64,000 bases of DNA from Gordonia amarae NBRC 15530 (lineage in GTDB: Bacteria; Actinomycetota; Actinomycetes; Mycobacteriales; Mycobacteriaceae): positions 39,035 through 103,034 of the forward strand of contig NZ_BAED01000054.1 in the NCBI RefSeq assembly GCF_000241345.1, read 5' to 3'. Below are positions 28,618 through 37,114 of this stretch, piece by piece. Under the pieces are notes generated by a model. That model saw nothing but the letters and a program-made list of their open reading frames with translations, was not told the DNA's origin and did not search any database. Position numbers and translations under genes: made by a program. Position 1 is the stretch's first letter, and each line of letters begins with the position of its first letter.

Positions 28618-29942
28618 GCCCGGTCCTCGACGCGGTGTCGGTCATCGCCGCCAAGCGAGACGGCTGCGAACTGACCGATGAGCAGATCACCTGGATAGTC
28701 GACCGGTACACCCGTGCCGACGGGGTCGCCGAGGAACAGATGTCGGCGCTCCTGATGGCGATCTACCTGCGCGGGATGACCGATCGGGAGATCGTCACCT
28801 GGACACAGTCGATGATCGACAGCGGCACGCGGATGGACTTCGGCGAGCTGCGGCGCGACGGCAGGCCGCTGACCACCGTCGACAAACACTCCACCGGCGG
28901 GGTGGGGGACAAGATCACGTTGCCGCTCGCACCTCTGGTCGCCTCGTTCGGCGTGGCGGTGCCGCAACTGTCGGGCAGAGGCCTGGGCCACACCGGCGGC
29001 ACCCTCGACAAGCTGGAGTCGATTCCCGGCTGGCGGGCGGATCTGACGACGGCGCAGCTGTATTCGCAGCTCGAGTCCGTCGGCGCCGTGGTGTGTGCGG
29101 CCGGGGCCGATCTCGCGCCCGCCGACCGCAAGCTGTACGCACTGCGCGATGTCACCGGAACCGTCGAATCGATACCGCTGATCGCGGCCTCGATCATGAG
29201 CAAGAAGATCGCCGAGGGAACCGGGGCGCTCGTACTGGATGTCAAAACCGGCTCGGGGGCTTTCCTGTCGTCACCCGACGACGCCCGGCGGCTGGCCAAG
29301 ACGATGGTGTCACTCGGCACCGCGGCCGGTGTGCGCACCACCGCGCTGCTCACCGACATGTCCACCCCACTGGGCCTGACCGCCGGCAACGCGGTCGAGG
29401 TGGCCGAGTCGCTCGAGGTGCTGTCCGGGGGTGGACCCGCCGACGTCGTCGAACTCACCCTCGCTCTGGCGCGGGAGATGCTCGACGCGGCCGGGCTCCC
29501 CGACGCCGACCCCGCCGCCCATCTGGCGAATGGCAGGGCCATGGACACCTGGCGCGCGATGATCGCCGCGCAGGGCGGTGACCCGGACGCCCCGCTGCCG
29601 GTCGCCCCACACATCGAGGTGGTGCGGGCGCCGACGTCGGGTGTGCTGCGGAGCCTGGACGCGATGGCGGTGGGAGTTGCCGCCTGGCGTCTCGGCGCGG
29701 GCCGGGCGGTCCCGGGCGCCGGCGTCCAGTCCGAGGCCGGCGTGGTACTGCACGCCAAACCCGGCGACACGGTGACAGCCGGTGCACCGCTGTACAGCCT
29801 GCACACCCGGACGCCCGGGGCCATCGGCGGAGCGGTCGCCGCTCTCGACGGGGCGGCCGTGATCAGCCCACCCGGGAGCGCTACGGAGGATGATTCTCGT
29901 CCGCTCACCGGGCCGCTCGTGCTCGATCGCGTTACCGTCTGA
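28614..29942 (+). CDS. deoA: Thymidine phosphorylase
   Basis: A 442-residue pyrimidine-nucleoside phosphorylase. The phosphate-binding motif is [12 protein letters not shown], and the family signature [18 protein letters not shown] is perfect. It cleaves thymidine or deoxyuridine to the base and deoxyribose 1-phosphate. It is translationally coupled to cdd by a 4-base overlap, and add begins 2 bp after its stop, so the three form one salvage operon. Confidence 0.96.
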   Translation: MSPVLDAVSVIAAKRDGCELTDEQITWIVDRYTRADGVAEEQMSALLMAIYLRGMTDREIVTWTQSMIDSGTRMDFGELRRDGRPLTTVDKHSTGGVGDKITLPLAPLVASFGVAVPQLSGRGLGHTGGTLDKLESIPGWRADLTTAQLYSQLESVGAVVCAAGADLAPADRKLYALRDVTGTVESIPLIAASIMSKKIAEGTGALVLDVKTGSGAFLSSPDDARRLAKTMVSLGTAAGVRTTALLTDMSTPLGLTAGNAVEVAESLEVLSGGGPADVVELTLALAREMLDAAGLPDADPAAHLANGRAMDTWRAMIAAQGGDPDAPLPVAPHIEVVRAPTSGVLRSLDAMAVGVAAWRLGAGRAVPGAGVQSEAGVVLHAKPGDTVTAGAPLYSLHTRTPGAIGGAVAALDGAAVISPPGSATEDDSRPLTGPLVLDRVTV

Positions 29943-29944
29943 AG

Positions 29945-31060
29945 ATGACGCCCCGACCACTCGACCTCAGTAACCTCGCCCTCGCCCCCAAGGCCCTTCT
30001 GCACGATCACCTCGACGGCGGGCTGCGTCCGGCCACGGTGCTGGAGCTGGCCCGCGACTGCAGCTACACCGGGTTGCCCGCCGACGATGCGGCGTCGCTG
30101 GCGACGTGGTTCCGGGAGTCAGCCGACAGCGGGACGCTCGAGCGGTATCTGGAGACCTTCGCGCACACTGTCGCCGTGATGCAGACGGCGCCCGCGCTCG
30201 AACGCGTCGCCCGCGAATGCGTGGAGGATCTGGCCGCCGACGGCGTGGTCTACGCGGAGGTGCGGTTCGCGCCCGAGCAGCACCTCGCGGACGGCCTGAC
30301 CCTCGATGAGGTGGTGGAGTCTGTGCTGTCCGGCTTCGCCAAGGGCGAGGTGGATGCCGCCGGGCAGGGCAGGCCGATCGTCGTGCGCTGTCTGGTGACC
30401 GCGATGCGGCACGCCGCCCGCTCCCGGGAGATCGCGGAGCTGGCCGTGCGATTCCGCGACCGCGGTGTAGTCGGCTTCGACATCGCCGGCGCGGAGGCCG
30501 GCAATCCGCCGACGCGGCATCTCGACGCGTTCGAGTACATGCGTGCCAACAACGCCCGGTTCACCATCCACGCCGGTGAGGCGTTCGGGTTGCCGTCGAT
30601 CCACGAGGCGCTGGCCTACTGCGGTTGCGACCGGCTCGGGCACGGCGTCCGGGTCATCGACGACATCACGCTGCCGCCGGGGGTGAGTGCGGCGGCACAC
30701 TCGTTCGAGGGTGCGGTGCTCGGCGACATCGCGGCGACGGTACGCGACAAGCGGATTCCGCTGGAGCTGTGCCCGAGTTCCAACGTGCAGACCGGTGCCG
30801 TGGCGTCATTGGCCGAGCACCCGTTCAATATCCTTGCGCGACTGCGGTTCCGGGTCACGGTGAACACCGATAACCGGCTGATGAGCGATACCTGCATGAG
30901 CAACGAGTTCAAGGTGCTCGTCGATCACTTCGGTTACGGCTGGACCGATCTGGAACGCTTCACCGTCAACGCGATGAAGTCGTCGTTCCTGCACTTCGAC
31001 GAACGCATCCGGATCATCGACGAGGTCATCAAACCCGGATACGCCGTCCTGATCGGCTGA
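29945..31060 (+). CDS. add: Adenosine deaminase
   Basis: A 371-residue TIM-barrel metallo-deaminase of the amidohydrolase superfamily. The metal site has [12 protein letters not shown] (HxH), [10 protein letters not shown] (metal His and catalytic Glu), RLGHGVRV (His) and [12 protein letters not shown] (metal Asp). It converts adenosine to inosine in purine salvage. It begins 2 bp after deoA. It converges on the next gene, with only 13 bp between stops. Confidence 0.95.
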   Translation: MTPRPLDLSNLALAPKALLHDHLDGGLRPATVLELARDCSYTGLPADDAASLATWFRESADSGTLERYLETFAHTVAVMQTAPALERVARECVEDLAADGVVYAEVRFAPEQHLADGLTLDEVVESVLSGFAKGEVDAAGQGRPIVVRCLVTAMRHAARSREIAELAVRFRDRGVVGFDIAGAEAGNPPTRHLDAFEYMRANNARFTIHAGEAFGLPSIHEALAYCGCDRLGHGVRVIDDITLPPGVSAAAHSFEGAVLGDIAATVRDKRIPLELCPSSNVQTGAVASLAEHPFNILARLRFRVTVNTDNRLMSDTCMSNEFKVLVDHFGYGWTDLERFTVNAMKSSFLHFDERIRIIDEVIKPGYAVLIG

Positions 31061-31073
31061 ACTTACGGTCGGT

Positions 31074-32336
31074 TCAGCTCTTCTTGTCGAGCCGGGCCTC
31101 GAAGTCGTGCTCGAGGGCCCGCCAGGCCTCCGACTCGTTGTCGAACGGACCGGACGGGGCGAGCCGCTTCGGGTCGGGGTTGATGGCGTAGTCGACGAAC
31201 CAGCCCAGCGGGGTGGTCGATCCCAGTGCCTCGCTGACGTTGTTGTCGTCGCCGTAATCGGCTGCGTCGGTAAACAGTTCGACGGCAAGGTCGAGCTGGT
31301 TGCGGTCTATGCGGCGCGGTCCGTCGGCGATGTCGTCGGCCAGGCCGGTCAGCACGTAGACGTTCTCGTCGATGACGTCGAACTCCAGCGAGCCGTCGGT
31401 GGCCTCCACCTGGACCTGGTCGAAGGTGGACACGTCGAGCAGATCGTGGTCGGTGCTGTCGGCGAGGAACTTGCTCAGGGCCCGCGGTGAGGTGAACACG
31501 AAGATCTTGCCGTCGGCGCCGAGGAACACCGGGTCGTCGCCGAGATAACAGCGCAGCGTCAGGTATTCGTCGTCGCTGGTGACGATGCGGATGGGGTCGA
31601 TGCCGACCTGCGCCCAGAAGCTGTCGTCGTCGTAATCGTCATCCTCATCCTCCTCCTCGTCGTCGTCGTCCTCGTCGTCGATGCCTTCGGCCGCCTCGAG
31701 TTCGTCGTCGCCGGGCTCATCCTCGTCCTCTGCGGAGGCGGCCGCCTCGAGCTCGGCCGCGGCGGTCGCCACGGCGTCGTCGTCGGTGGGTGGTTCGGTG
31801 AGCACGCCGTCGATCGCGTCGACGACGTCATCCCAGTGCTTGGCGATGAGCCGGCCGATCCGCACCCACAGGTCGATACCGTCTCGGCCGACGAAGTTGC
31901 GGGTGCCGGTGGTGACGGCGCCCAGGATCGGGTTGCCGTTGAAGAACTTGGTGACGACGGTCAGTTCGCACACCTCACCGAGGATGCGGACGATCTCCAG
32001 CGCGTCCTCTAGTTCGGCGATGACCTCGGGGGTGGGATCCTCGGCCGCGAGCTCGGGCACGCCGACCAGGTCGTAGGTGTGCCGGTCGTCGGGCAGCAGT
32101 TCGTCGGCCGAGACCTGCTTGAGGGTCTCCCAGGTGGGATGGTCCTCGAGGTCGTTCTCGGCGCCGGACCGGATGAACGCCGCCAGTTCGGCGACGCCGG
32201 GGAGCCCGTACAGGTCCTCGTCGAGCCCGAGGAAGGCTTCCCATTCGTCGTCGCCCTCGCGCCAGCGTGGCGCCCAGAGGGTGAAGACGTTTCCGTTGGT
32301 CAATCCGAGTTCGATGGGGACGATGTCTCCGGCCAT
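31074..32336 (-). CDS. Conserved actinobacterial protein (Rv3311-like, sometimes labelled primosomal protein)
   Basis: A 420-residue soluble protein matching the M. tuberculosis Rv3311 family from memory, and in the same neighbourhood next to add. The N terminus MAGDIVPIELGLTNGNVFTL and C-terminal ALGSTTPLGWFVDYAINPDP are conserved-looking blocks. The middle (about residues 205-250) is an acidic linker with runs of Asp and Glu, suggesting two domains joined by a disordered tether. The start ATG 32336 fits homologue length. The label primosomal protein in databases is not backed by any motif I can see, so the function remains unknown. Confidence 0.82.
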   Translation of the reverse strand: MAGDIVPIELGLTNGNVFTLWAPRWREGDDEWEAFLGLDEDLYGLPGVAELAAFIRSGAENDLEDHPTWETLKQVSADELLPDDRHTYDLVGVPELAAEDPTPEVIAELEDALEIVRILGEVCELTVVTKFFNGNPILGAVTTGTRNFVGRDGIDLWVRIGRLIAKHWDDVVDAIDGVLTEPPTDDDAVATAAAELEAAASAEDEDEPGDDELEAAEGIDDEDDDDEEEDEDDDYDDDSFWAQVGIDPIRIVTSDDEYLTLRCYLGDDPVFLGADGKIFVFTSPRALSKFLADSTDHDLLDVSTFDQVQVEATDGSLEFDVIDENVYVLTGLADDIADGPRRIDRNQLDLAVELFTDAADYGDDNNVSEALGSTTPLGWFVDYAINPDPKRLAPSGPFDNESEAWRALEHDFEARLDKKS

Positions 32337-32435
32337 GAGCAGAAAGCCTAACGCTAGAGGTGGGCAGAGCGTCACCATGGTAGGGGATGACGGTGAGGAA
32401 CAGGTGACACCGGATTGACGGTCGGCTCCGGATCA

Positions 32436-33586
32436 TCAGGTGACACGGTAGAAACCTTCGAAGTTCTGACCCGCGTTGGTGGTGCGCAGCTGCGTGACAC
32501 TGACAGGGGCACCGCCGGTCTCGATGAGCTGGCCGTTGCCGATGTACATGGCGACGTGACCGGACCAGACGGCGAGGTCGCCGGGCTGCAGGTCGTCCTG
32601 GGAGACCTGGCGGCCGGCGGTGTCCTGGTCCTGGGCTAGGCGGGGCAGCTCGACGCCGGCCTGCCGGTAGGCCCACTGCGTGAAGCCGCTGCAGTCGAAC
32701 CCGCCGGTGCTTGTTCCGCCCCACATGTAGGGGGTGCCCTGCTTGCTGAGCGCGGCGGTGACGGCGGTCGCGGCCTTTTGGTTGGGGCGTAGGCGACGGA
32801 GCCGTCGGGGAGGGTGATGGGGATGCCTGAGCCGGTGGTGCGGGTGCTGGCCGCTGTGGTGAACGTCGGGGTGTCCTGCGAGGTCGTCGCGATGGGGGTC
32901 TGACGGTTCGCGCCGGTGGTCGTGGTGGACGGGGTGGTGGTGCTCGGGGTCGTGGTGCCCGGCGCGGAGGTGCCCGGTGTGCTGGTCGAGTAGGGCGTGG
33001 TGGTGACCGGGCTGGTCGAGTGCTGAACCTGGGTGATCGTGGCCGGTGTGGACTTGTTCGTGGGCGTCGAACCGGTCTGGGTGGATTTCGTCTGTGCGCG
33101 GGTGACTGCCCGTAGCCGCGCCGAATCCGATTCCAGTTGCGTGCGGGTCTTTTCGACGATTTGGACGCCCCGGCTGACGTGATCGATGGCGACGGGCACG
33201 AGGAGCGCGAGCCCGCTGACGGTCAGGGCGTTGCCGCCGAGCGTCGATACCGTGCGGCCGAAGGAGTCGACGAGGGTGTCGAGTTGCTTTGCGGCGGTGG
33301 CCACTTTGCCGGCCGCGTCGTCGACGATGGTGGCGATGCTGTCGGTGTCCGCCGTGAAAGTCGTTGCGGCGTTTGTGGTGGCGTTGACCTGTGTGGCCAT
33401 GCCGCGGGCGCCGTCACCCGACCATGACTTGAGGACGGTGGTCGTGGCCGCCGCCGAGTTCTTCTCCGCCTCTGCGAGAGTCTGTGCGGTGGTGCGCAAT
33501 CGGGTGACGGGATTATCCGGTGGCAGCACGCCGGTGCCGAGGGTGTCGACGAGGGTGTGCAGGGGCGCGATCAGCAGGTTGATCAT
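32436..33586 (-). pseudogene. NlpC/P60 (C40) peptidase with WXG-like N-terminal domain, frameshifted
   Basis: Read from ATG 33586, about 267 residues encode a helical WXG-like domain (SWSGDGAR, residues 54-61), a coiled region, and a long Thr/Ser/Pro linker ending LPDGSVAYAP. The frame then breaks. The next frame continues NQKAATAVTAALSKQG and then the NlpC/P60 domain: FDCSGFTQWAYRQAG (catalytic Cys), WSGHVAMYIGNGQLIE (His and Glu). Adding one base at the GGGG run 32784-32787 would join them into a 383-residue protein. So it is either a sequencing error, a recent mutation, or a recoding site. It overlaps the preceding gene by 4 bases (ATGA) and probably encodes a cell-wall hydrolase exported with its partner. 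Confidence 0.82.
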
Positions 33587-34422
33587 TTCAGCGTCAGCTC
33601 CTTGTCGGCGCCGCCGACCTTGATGGTGGTGACGGTCGTCGTGGTGATCGTTCCGGTGGGTGATGTCGTGGTGGTCGTCGTCGTGGTGGTGGACGGGGCA
33701 GTGCCGTTCGGGGTCGCCGCGTGGGAGGGGCCAGTGCCCGGTGGGGTGCCCCTGTCCGGTGTGGTGCTATTCGACGACAGCTTGTCGGTCTGCACCTTGT
33801 CCGACGTCGCGGTGTCGGGCACCGACTTGCCTTGGGTCGTTGTGTCCGTTGCCTTGTCCGGCGCTGCCTTGTCGGGCGCTGCCTTGTTACCTGCTGTCTG
33901 CCGGTCCGTGGCGTGCTCGGATGTGTCCTGCTTCTTCGTATCCTTCTTGTTCGTGGCCTGAGTGGTGTTGTTCTGCTTGTCGGTGCTCTGGGAGGTTGTC
34001 AGCAGGCTCGCTAGTGACTGGACACCGGTGGCGAGCGTGGACAACGCCTGAATTCCGGTGGTCATCGGGTTGTTCGTCGTCTGCGTCGGGGTGGTTCGCC
34101 TTTGGGTGTTCGCCTTCTGTGTTCGTATCTTCTGCGCGGCGGTGCCGTCGGTGGCGACGTAGGTGTTGGCCGCGGTCACCGATTGGTTGCCGATCGTCTC
34201 GTGTTTCTCGGCGATCGCGACGACCTCCCGCGACTTGGTGTCAAGCACGCCGGTGAGGACGGTGAGGAAGTCGGCGCCGATGACACCGAAGGTGGGGGCG
34301 AGTTCGGTGGCCGCCGACGACCCCGTGGTGGCCGAGCCGCGGATCTCGGCAGCGATGGTGCGTTGTTGCTGGGCGAATCGGGTGATCGCGGCCGGGTCGG
34401 CCTGAACCTGGGTGTTCGTCAT
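33583..34422 (-). CDS. Type VII secretion target, EspC (DUF2580)-like, with Thr-rich tail
   Basis: A 279-residue protein. Residues 1-95 form two predicted helices like EspC-family ESX substrates ([20 protein letters not shown]), ending in the type VII export motif YxxxD: TYVATD, Tyr88-Asp92. The rest is low-complexity Thr/Lys/Asp/Pro sequence with poly-Thr, unusual for EspC proteins, which are about 100 residues. The start at ATG 34422 is chosen because an ECF-type promoter places the transcription start about at this codon; an upstream in-frame ATG (34458) is itself part of the -35 element. It is coupled by ATGA to a WXG-NlpC/P60 gene, suggesting that the two are secreted as a pair. No ESX machinery gene is in the window. 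Confidence 0.78.
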   Translation of the reverse strand: MTNTQVQADPAAITRFAQQQRTIAAEIRGSATTGSSAATELAPTFGVIGADFLTVLTGVLDTKSREVVAIAEKHETIGNQSVTAANTYVATDGTAAQKIRTQKANTQRRTTPTQTTNNPMTTGIQALSTLATGVQSLASLLTTSQSTDKQNNTTQATNKKDTKKQDTSEHATDRQTAGNKAAPDKAAPDKATDTTTQGKSVPDTATSDKVQTDKLSSNSTTPDRGTPPGTGPSHAATPNGTAPSTTTTTTTTTSPTGTITTTTVTTIKVGGADKELTLK

Positions 34423-34430
34423 GGGGGTCT

Positions 34431-34456
34431 GACGCAGCGGAACCCCGTTTGGTTCC
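34431..34456 (-). promoter_or_regulatory. ECF-type (SigM-like) promoter of the EspC-like operon
   Basis: On the minus strand GGAAC (34456-34452), a 17-bp spacer, and CGTC (34434-34431), with the ATG 8 bases further on. This is the GGAAC-N16-18-CGTC pattern described for mycobacterial SigM, which controls ESX-type substrates there. The same geometry recurs at 36205-36180. Confidence 0.65.
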
Positions 34457-34530
34457 ATCGAATTTCTGTTCGATGGATGAATGGTGGTTCCGGCACGCGG
34501 CGGTGCCGATCTGGATTTAAGGTGATCGCC

Positions 34531-35154
34531 ATGGATGTGCACATCGTCGCTCACCCGCTGGCCGCCGTCCGGCTGACCACCCTGCGTGACAAGAACAGCA
34601 GCAATGCCCAGTTCCGGCAGGCGTTGTCCGGTCTGACGCAGATCCTCGTCTACGAAGCACTGGCGTCGGCGTCCGTCGATGACGTGCCCATCGAGACGCC
34701 GATCTGCCCGTGTCCGGGTGCGCGGCTCAGCGCGCCGCCGCTGCTCGTCCCGGTGCTGCGCGCCGGGCTCGGGATGGTCGATCAGGCGCACGCGATGGTC
34801 CCCGAGGCCAACATCGGATTCGTCGGCATCGCCCGCGACGAGTCGACCGCCAAACCGGTGCCGTACCTGGCGTCGCTGCCCGAGGATCTGTCGCAGATCC
34901 CGGTGTTCGTCCTCGACCCGATGCTGGCGACGGGCGGTTCGATGCTGCACGCTATCGACCTGTTGGTCGAACGCGGCGCCCGCGATATCACCGCCATCTG
35001 CGTGGTCGCCGCCCCCGAAGGCGTCGCCGCCCTGCAAAACTCCGGCCACCCGATCCGCCTGATCGTAGGAGCGATAGACGAAGGCCTCAACGACGCCTAC
35101 TACATCGTCCCCGGCCTGGGCGACGCCGGCGACCGCCAATACGGCCCCCGCTGA
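34531..35154 (+). CDS. upp: Uracil phosphoribosyltransferase
   Basis: A 207-residue UPRTase that makes UMP from uracil and PRPP. The PRPP loop is [14 protein letters not shown], the base-binding region is [15 protein letters not shown], and the C-terminal [11 protein letters not shown] is the family end. The start ATG 34531 has AAGGTGAT upstream. It is divergent from the EspC-like operon (about 108 bp between starts). It completes the pyrimidine salvage set with cdd and deoA, 4-6 kb away. It is followed 2 bp later by a large palindrome. Confidence 0.96.
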   Translation: MDVHIVAHPLAAVRLTTLRDKNSSNAQFRQALSGLTQILVYEALASASVDDVPIETPICPCPGARLSAPPLLVPVLRAGLGMVDQAHAMVPEANIGFVGIARDESTAKPVPYLASLPEDLSQIPVFVLDPMLATGGSMLHAIDLLVERGARDITAICVVAAPEGVAALQNSGHPIRLIVGAIDEGLNDAYYIVPGLGDAGDRQYGPR

Positions 35155-35156
35155 TC

Positions 35157-35226
35157 TTCCCGCTCAACCATTTCCTTCAGCGCTAAACGGATCCGTTTAG
35201 CGCTGAAGGAAACGGTAAAGCGGGAA
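35157..35226. repeat. Large palindromic element, copy 1
   Basis: Outer arms TTCCCGCT/AGCGGGAA, a small mismatched section, then a perfect 42-bp palindrome (35171-35212) with arms beginning TTTCCTTCAGCGCTAAACGG and centred on GGATCC. It fills the gap between the upp stop (35154) and the AbiEi-like gene stop (35230), so it may end transcription in both directions. A related 72-bp copy lies at 36214-36285. Confidence 0.9.
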
Positions 35227-35229
35227 CGC

Positions 35230-36171
35230 TCACGCACAGAGACCGAGGCGTTTGAGTCGGGGCTTGATAAGGTCGACGACGCTCCGTGACTCCAGGTGCG
35301 CCCAGACCCAACGGACTACGAGCGCATCGGTCGCGCGGAGTTCGTCCTCACGAAGCTTCTCCCGCACCACGGCGTCCGCGGCTGTTTCGCCGGGCCTGAG
35401 GAGACGGCCGTACTTGTGGAGGCCGTCGAACTCTCCGATCAATGCCTCGTCCCAGTCGAAGTCGGTGTCGTAGTAGCCCGATGAGCACTGGAATCGGTGT
35501 TGCAGCCGCGGGACAGGCAGGCCGGCTTCGATCATCTGGGCGCGGCTCCACGATTCGCCGACGCTCTGCGACAGTCCGCTGGCGAGGGAGAGCGCACGTC
35601 TCGCAACCCGCACACCGACGCGCCGCCGGGATTCGAGGATGTCTCGCATCATCTCGATGTCCCCGCCTACCCGCATCGCTTGGTCGAATGCCGTCAGTGC
35701 CTGCGCGAACACACCCCGGGTGGCGACGTCGACCGCGGTCCGTTCGACGGTGGTCACCGCAATTCCGTCGACGACGGTGACCTCCGCGGGATCGAGCGGG
35801 GTCGCATGCAGGTGCCGGTAGCGATGAACGGCGCCGCCCGACGTCCCGCCCGACGCGACATGCACACGCGAGATATCCGGCTTGAGCAGCGGGATCCCGT
35901 GAAACGCAGCGGCCGTCGCGTGACAGAGCGGCAGGGGTGAGGTGGCCGTAGACAGTTCGGACGTCGCGACCGCAATGGCTGTCATGCGGTGCAACCGCTG
36001 TGCGCCTTCGGCTCCGTCGAAATCGGTGCTGGGTACGACCAAGGATCCCGGGTATACACGAAGGAGCAAGCCACGCCGAATCGCCTGTGCGATCTGGTTG
36101 TCGGAGACTCCCGTCTCCAGCAGCGCGGAGCGTCGAATAAGGCCGTACGAGTCGGTGGGATACGCGATCAT
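35230..36171 (-). CDS. AbiEi-type/DUF559-like protein (orphan antitoxin-nuclease-fold family)
   Basis: A 313-residue protein. The N terminus (about residues 1-50, GLIRRSALLETGVSDNQIAQ) is a winged-helix AbiEi_4-like domain. The C terminus (about 235-310) has an endonuclease-like pattern DTDFDWDEALIGEFDGLHKYGR, with acidic residues and Lys spaced as in PD-(D/E)xK/DUF559 folds. Such proteins are common in actinobacteria and annotated as type IV toxin-antitoxin AbiEi components. No AbiEii toxin gene is adjacent, so it is an orphan. ATG 36171 is chosen over ATG 36207 because an ECF-type promoter ends 8 bases before it. The gene lies exactly between two related palindromes. Confidence 0.72.
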   Translation of the reverse strand: MIAYPTDSYGLIRRSALLETGVSDNQIAQAIRRGLLLRVYPGSLVVPSTDFDGAEGAQRLHRMTAIAVATSELSTATSPLPLCHATAAAFHGIPLLKPDISRVHVASGGTSGGAVHRYRHLHATPLDPAEVTVVDGIAVTTVERTAVDVATRGVFAQALTAFDQAMRVGGDIEMMRDILESRRRVGVRVARRALSLASGLSQSVGESWSRAQMIEAGLPVPRLQHRFQCSSGYYDTDFDWDEALIGEFDGLHKYGRLLRPGETAADAVVREKLREDELRATDALVVRWVWAHLESRSVVDLIKPRLKRLGLCA

Positions 36172-36179
36172 GGCAATCA

Positions 36180-36205
36180 GACGCAGCAAACGCCCGTTTG
36201 GTTCC
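36180..36205 (-). promoter_or_regulatory. ECF-type (SigM-like) promoter of the AbiEi-like gene
   Basis: On the minus strand GGAAC (36205-36201), a 17-bp spacer, and CGTC (36183-36180), with the ATG 8 bases downstream. The first 16 bases (GATGGAACCAAACGGG) and the GCTGCGTC around the -10 are identical to the EspC-like promoter at 34456-34431. Confidence 0.65.
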
Positions 36206-36213
36206 ATCCGTCT

Positions 36214-36285
36214 CTTCCCGCGTAACCGTTTCCTTGCACGCTAAACGGATCCGTTTAGCGGCGAAGGCAATCACTACGCGGGAAG
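36214..36285. repeat. Large palindromic element, copy 2
   Basis: Outer 11-bp arms CTTCCCGCGTA/TACGCGGGAAG and an inner perfect 22-bp palindrome with arms CGCTAAACGGA/TCCGTTTAGCG (36239-36260). About 80% of positions match copy 1 (35157-35226). It lies 1 bp from the TetR gene stop (36287) and 8 bp upstream of the -35 box of the AbiEi-like gene. Confidence 0.9.
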
Positions 36286-36286
36286 G

Positions 36287-36892
36287 TTATTGGTGGAGGA
36301 GCCCTTCTGCGAGGAGGGTGAGTTGGTGGGCGATCGGGGTGGGGTTGCCCTGGTGGGCGCCGATGTACATGCCGGCCTCGTTGATGGCGCCGAGCAGCAG
36401 TTGTGCGGCGAGGATCGGGTCGATACCGGGGCGGAGGTGACCGTCGTCGGCGCAACGTCGCAGGATGTCTGCGATCAGGGTCAGGGACCGGCCGCCGTCG
36501 AGGGAGCGCCAGCGTGACCAGCCCAGCGCGGACGGTGCTTCGACGAACACGATCCGGGTGGTGCGGTCGTCGGCGGCAAGGGAGTCGAGCACGGCGGGTC
36601 CCAGTGCTGTGAGCTGCGCCCGGGCTGGTGCGACAGCGGACAGCCGGGCGACGACCCGATCGACCAGTTGCCCCTCGATGTCGCTGAACACCGCTTCCAT
36701 CACCTCGGTCATGTTCGCGAAGTGGTGGTAGAGAGCGCCGCGGGTCACTCCGGCCGCCGCGCACAGCCCGGTGGTGGTGACGGCTGAGAACCCCTCGTCG
36801 CAGAACAGGCGGGTGGCGACGTCGAGGAGCCGACGGCGGGTGGCGAGCGCCTGGCTTTGCCGGAGCGTCGGCACGGGTACGTCTGGTGGCAC
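36287..36892 (-). CDS. TetR-family transcriptional regulator
   Basis: A 201-residue repressor. The N-terminal helix-turn-helix reads ATRRRLLDVATRLFCDEGFS then TTTGLCAAAGVTRGALYHHF (about residues 18-58), the classic TetR signature. The ligand-binding domain continues to a C-terminal LLAEGLLHQ. GTG 36892 is the longest sensible start; GTG 36874 is an alternative. It faces, across a 33-bp dyad, the remnant of a thioesterase gene, so its original regulated neighbour seems to have been lost. Confidence 0.88.
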   Translation of the reverse strand: MPPDVPVPTLRQSQALATRRRLLDVATRLFCDEGFSAVTTTGLCAAAGVTRGALYHHFANMTEVMEAVFSDIEGQLVDRVVARLSAVAPARAQLTALGPAVLDSLAADDRTTRIVFVEAPSALGWSRWRSLDGGRSLTLIADILRRCADDGHLRPGIDPILAAQLLLGAINEAGMYIGAHQGNPTPIAHQLTLLAEGLLHQ

Positions 36893-36911
36893 GCCCCTGA
36901 ATCTACCTTGA

Positions 36912-36944
36912 CATACACACCGCATGTGACATTCACTGTGTATG
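36912..36944. promoter_or_regulatory. Candidate TetR operator
   Basis: CATACACA (36912-36919) and TGTGTATG (36937-36944) form 8-bp inverted arms 17 bp apart, just upstream of the TetR gene. TTGACA (36908-36913) overlaps the left arm and could be the -35 of a rightward promoter. Confidence 0.5.
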
Positions 36945-36976
36945 TGAAATCTTCCGATCTTGGTTCGCCGTCCAAC

Positions 36977-37114
36977 GGCACCGAACTCATGCGGGCATTT
37001 CTGCCCGGACGGGTGCTGCGGCGGGGCCGGACGCTCACCGCGTGTGAGGCCGAAATCCGCACCGAATCGGGAAGGCTGGTGGCCAAGGCGCTGGGCAACT
37101 ACAAGGTGGGCTGA
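36977..37114 (+). pseudogene. Remnant of a PaaI-type (hotdog) thioesterase gene
   Basis: Forty-five codons read GTELMRAFLPGRVLRRGRTL and then a C-terminal strand with AEIRTESGRLVAKALGNYKVG in spirit, matching the last third of PaaI/acyl-CoA thioesterase proteins (the basic turn GRVxRRGR and the end strand GxLVAxAxGxY). The N-terminal two thirds, including the catalytic Asn/Asp helix, are missing. Upstream of it is only the TetR operator region. It looks like a deletion that removed most of a TetR-controlled gene. It ends where the DUF1272 gene starts. Confidence 0.6.

Noticed and set aside
31056..31078. Small hairpin (GCTGAAC/GTTCAGC) between the add and Rv3311-like gene stops
   Set aside because: Only 7 bp with a 9-base loop and overlapping both stop codons; too weak to call a terminator.
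31660..31780. CRISPR- or tandem-repeat-like run of CGTCGTC/CTCCTC units
   Set aside because: It encodes the Asp/Glu-rich linker of the Rv3311-like protein and is explained by repeated acidic codons.
34422..35139. Upstream extension of the EspC-like gene to 518 codons through the upp region
   Set aside because: The extension is antisense to upp and crosses the ECF-type promoter; the family-like sequence starts at 34422.
36171..36207. MEPNG-type start (ATG 36207, and likewise 34458) for the AbiEi-like and EspC-like genes
   Set aside because: The ATGGAACC sequence is part of the GGAAC -35 element in both places, so the similarity of the N-terminal residues is explained by the promoter, not by protein homology.
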